A DNA stretch of 6,435 bases from Bordetella parapertussis. GTDB taxonomy: Bacteria > Pseudomonadota > Gammaproteobacteria > Burkholderiales > SG8-41. The notes beneath the pieces were generated by a model that did no database searches, had not been told where the DNA came from, and saw nothing but the letters and a program-made list of their open reading frames with translations. Made by a program: the position numbers and the translations under genes. The stretch lies in contig CAMBCD010000159.1 of the NCBI GenBank assembly GCA_945863085.1, forward strand, positions 1 to 6,435, given 5' to 3'. Below are positions 5,775-6,435 of the stretch, piece by piece (the first letter of the stretch is position 1; every line of letters starts with the position of its first letter).

Positions 5775-6419
5775 ATGAAATTCCGTAAGTACTTTCTGAT
5801 TATGGGACTGGCCGGATTTTGCGGGTTCAGCAGCAGTGTGATGGCTGGCGCCTACGAAGACATGCTGCATGCCATCCATATTGATGACGCAAGAACCATC
5901 GTCCAGTTGCTCCAGCGGGGTGTGGATGTTGACACCGTGAATCCCAAAGGAGAAACCCTATTGATGATTGCGGCACGCGAAGGCAAGCCCAATGTGGTCA
6001 AAACCCTGCTGACCGCCCGACCCAAGCTCCAGACCCGTAACCCGGTGGGAGAATCTGCACTCATGCTGGCTACAATCCTGGGACATACGGAAATTGCCCG
6101 GTTGTTGCTGGATGCTGGCGCCCCGGTCAACCAGGACGGCTGGACGCCGCTGATCTACGCTGCAGCCCGGAACCGGACCGACATCGGGCGCCTGTTGATT
6201 GCCAAGGGCGCCAATGTCAATGCGGCCGCTGATAACGGCACCACGGCGTTGATGATGGCCGCCAGGGAGGGTCAGCTGCAGATGCTGCTGTTGCTGCTGG
6301 AACATGGCGCGGACGCCAAATATGTTTCACCACACGGCCATTCGGCATTGAGCTTGGCCAAAGACCGTGGTCAGGGGGAAATTGAGGCGGTGTTACGCAG
6401 GGCTGGGGTCGAGGAATAA
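5775..6419 (+). CDS. Exported ankyrin-repeat protein
   Basis: The 214-residue product begins with a signal peptide: basic start MKFRK, hydrophobic core about 6-21, and a VMA|GA cleavage site after Ala24. Cys16 does not sit in a lipobox, so it is probably not a lipoprotein. The mature part consists almost wholly of ankyrin repeats. A divergent first repeat at about 27-57 is followed by repeats near 58-90, 91-120, 121-153 and 154-186, and a final capped one at 187-214. The conserved cores are TLLMIAAREG, ALMLATILGH, TPLIYAAARN, ALMMAAREG and ALSLAKDRG. Ankyrin repeats bind proteins and have no catalytic residues, so the partner is unknown. Location is predicted to be the periplasm. The gene starts 4 bases after tatD with no clear ribosome site and likely shares its transcript. 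The function is not recognised beyond the fold. Confidence 0.85.
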   Translation: MKFRKYFLIMGLAGFCGFSSSVMAGAYEDMLHAIHIDDARTIVQLLQRGVDVDTVNPKGETLLMIAAREGKPNVVKTLLTARPKLQTRNPVGESALMLATILGHTEIARLLLDAGAPVNQDGWTPLIYAAARNRTDIGRLLIAKGANVNAAADNGTTALMMAAREGQLQMLLLLLEHGADAKYVSPHGHSALSLAKDRGQGEIEAVLRRAGVEE

Positions 6420-6435
6420 CGGGCCCTGACGCTGG

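Noticed and set aside
5817..5828. Possible lipobox around Cys16 of the ankyrin protein
   Set aside because: The residues before the cysteine (LAGF) do not fit a lipobox, since Phe stands at -1, and a good signal peptidase I site lies after Ala24.
6281..6300. CTG/TTG triplet run
   Set aside because: It encodes the leucine-rich helix of an ankyrin repeat; it is short and explained by the protein.
5958..6305. Minus-strand frame of 115 codons opposite the ankyrin gene
   Set aside because: Gln/His-rich shadow of the repeat coding strand, without motif, and incompatible with the clear ankyrin protein on the + strand.
6420..6435. GGGCCC palindrome after the last stop as a terminator
   Set aside because: Only 16 bases remain in the window and no stem with T-run can be judged.

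Overview
The window is a conserved chromosomal housekeeping cluster from a Gram-negative bacterium, most likely a betaproteobacterium. This rests on the gene order (acpP-fabF-pabC-mltG-tmk-holB-tatD, as in Beta- and Gammaproteobacteria), GC-rich codon use and the style of the proteins. I cannot name a genus from the sequence alone. All supported genes lie on the + strand.

Layout. Positions 2-88 are the 3' end of acpP (acyl carrier protein). Positions 89-179 are a short spacer with two strong hairpins and no gene. fabF (180-1427) is the elongating ketoacyl-ACP synthase II. pabC (1487-2314) is a PLP-dependent aminodeoxychorismate lyase of folate synthesis. mltG (2289-3299) is a membrane-anchored endolytic murein transglycosylase and overlaps pabC by 26 bases. 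tmk (3296-3910, GTG start) is thymidylate kinase and overlaps mltG by 4 bases. A 76-base spacer of about 17% GC (3911-3986) interrupts the otherwise tight series and carries imperfect direct and inverted repeats. holB (3987-4997) is the DNA polymerase III delta' clamp-loader subunit. tatD (5003-5770) is a TatD/YcfH-type metal-dependent hydrolase. The last gene (5775-6419) encodes a small ankyrin-repeat protein with a signal peptide.

How the genes work together. acpP and fabF serve fatty acid elongation, pabC folate (and so thymidylate) synthesis, mltG control of glycan strand length, and tmk plus holB supply dTTP and load the replication clamp. The very short gaps and overlaps from pabC to tmk, and from holB to the ankyrin gene, suggest co-transcription and translational coupling. 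Several starts have no clear Shine-Dalgarno sequence.

Nothing here looks like a mobile element, CRISPR array, defence island or new multi-gene system. The points worth a second look are the AT-rich repeat-bearing tmk-holB junction, the paired hairpins between acpP and fabF, the apparent absence of a pilZ gene between holB and tatD, a delta' subunit with a nearly canonical P-loop, and the exported ankyrin protein at the end of the cluster.
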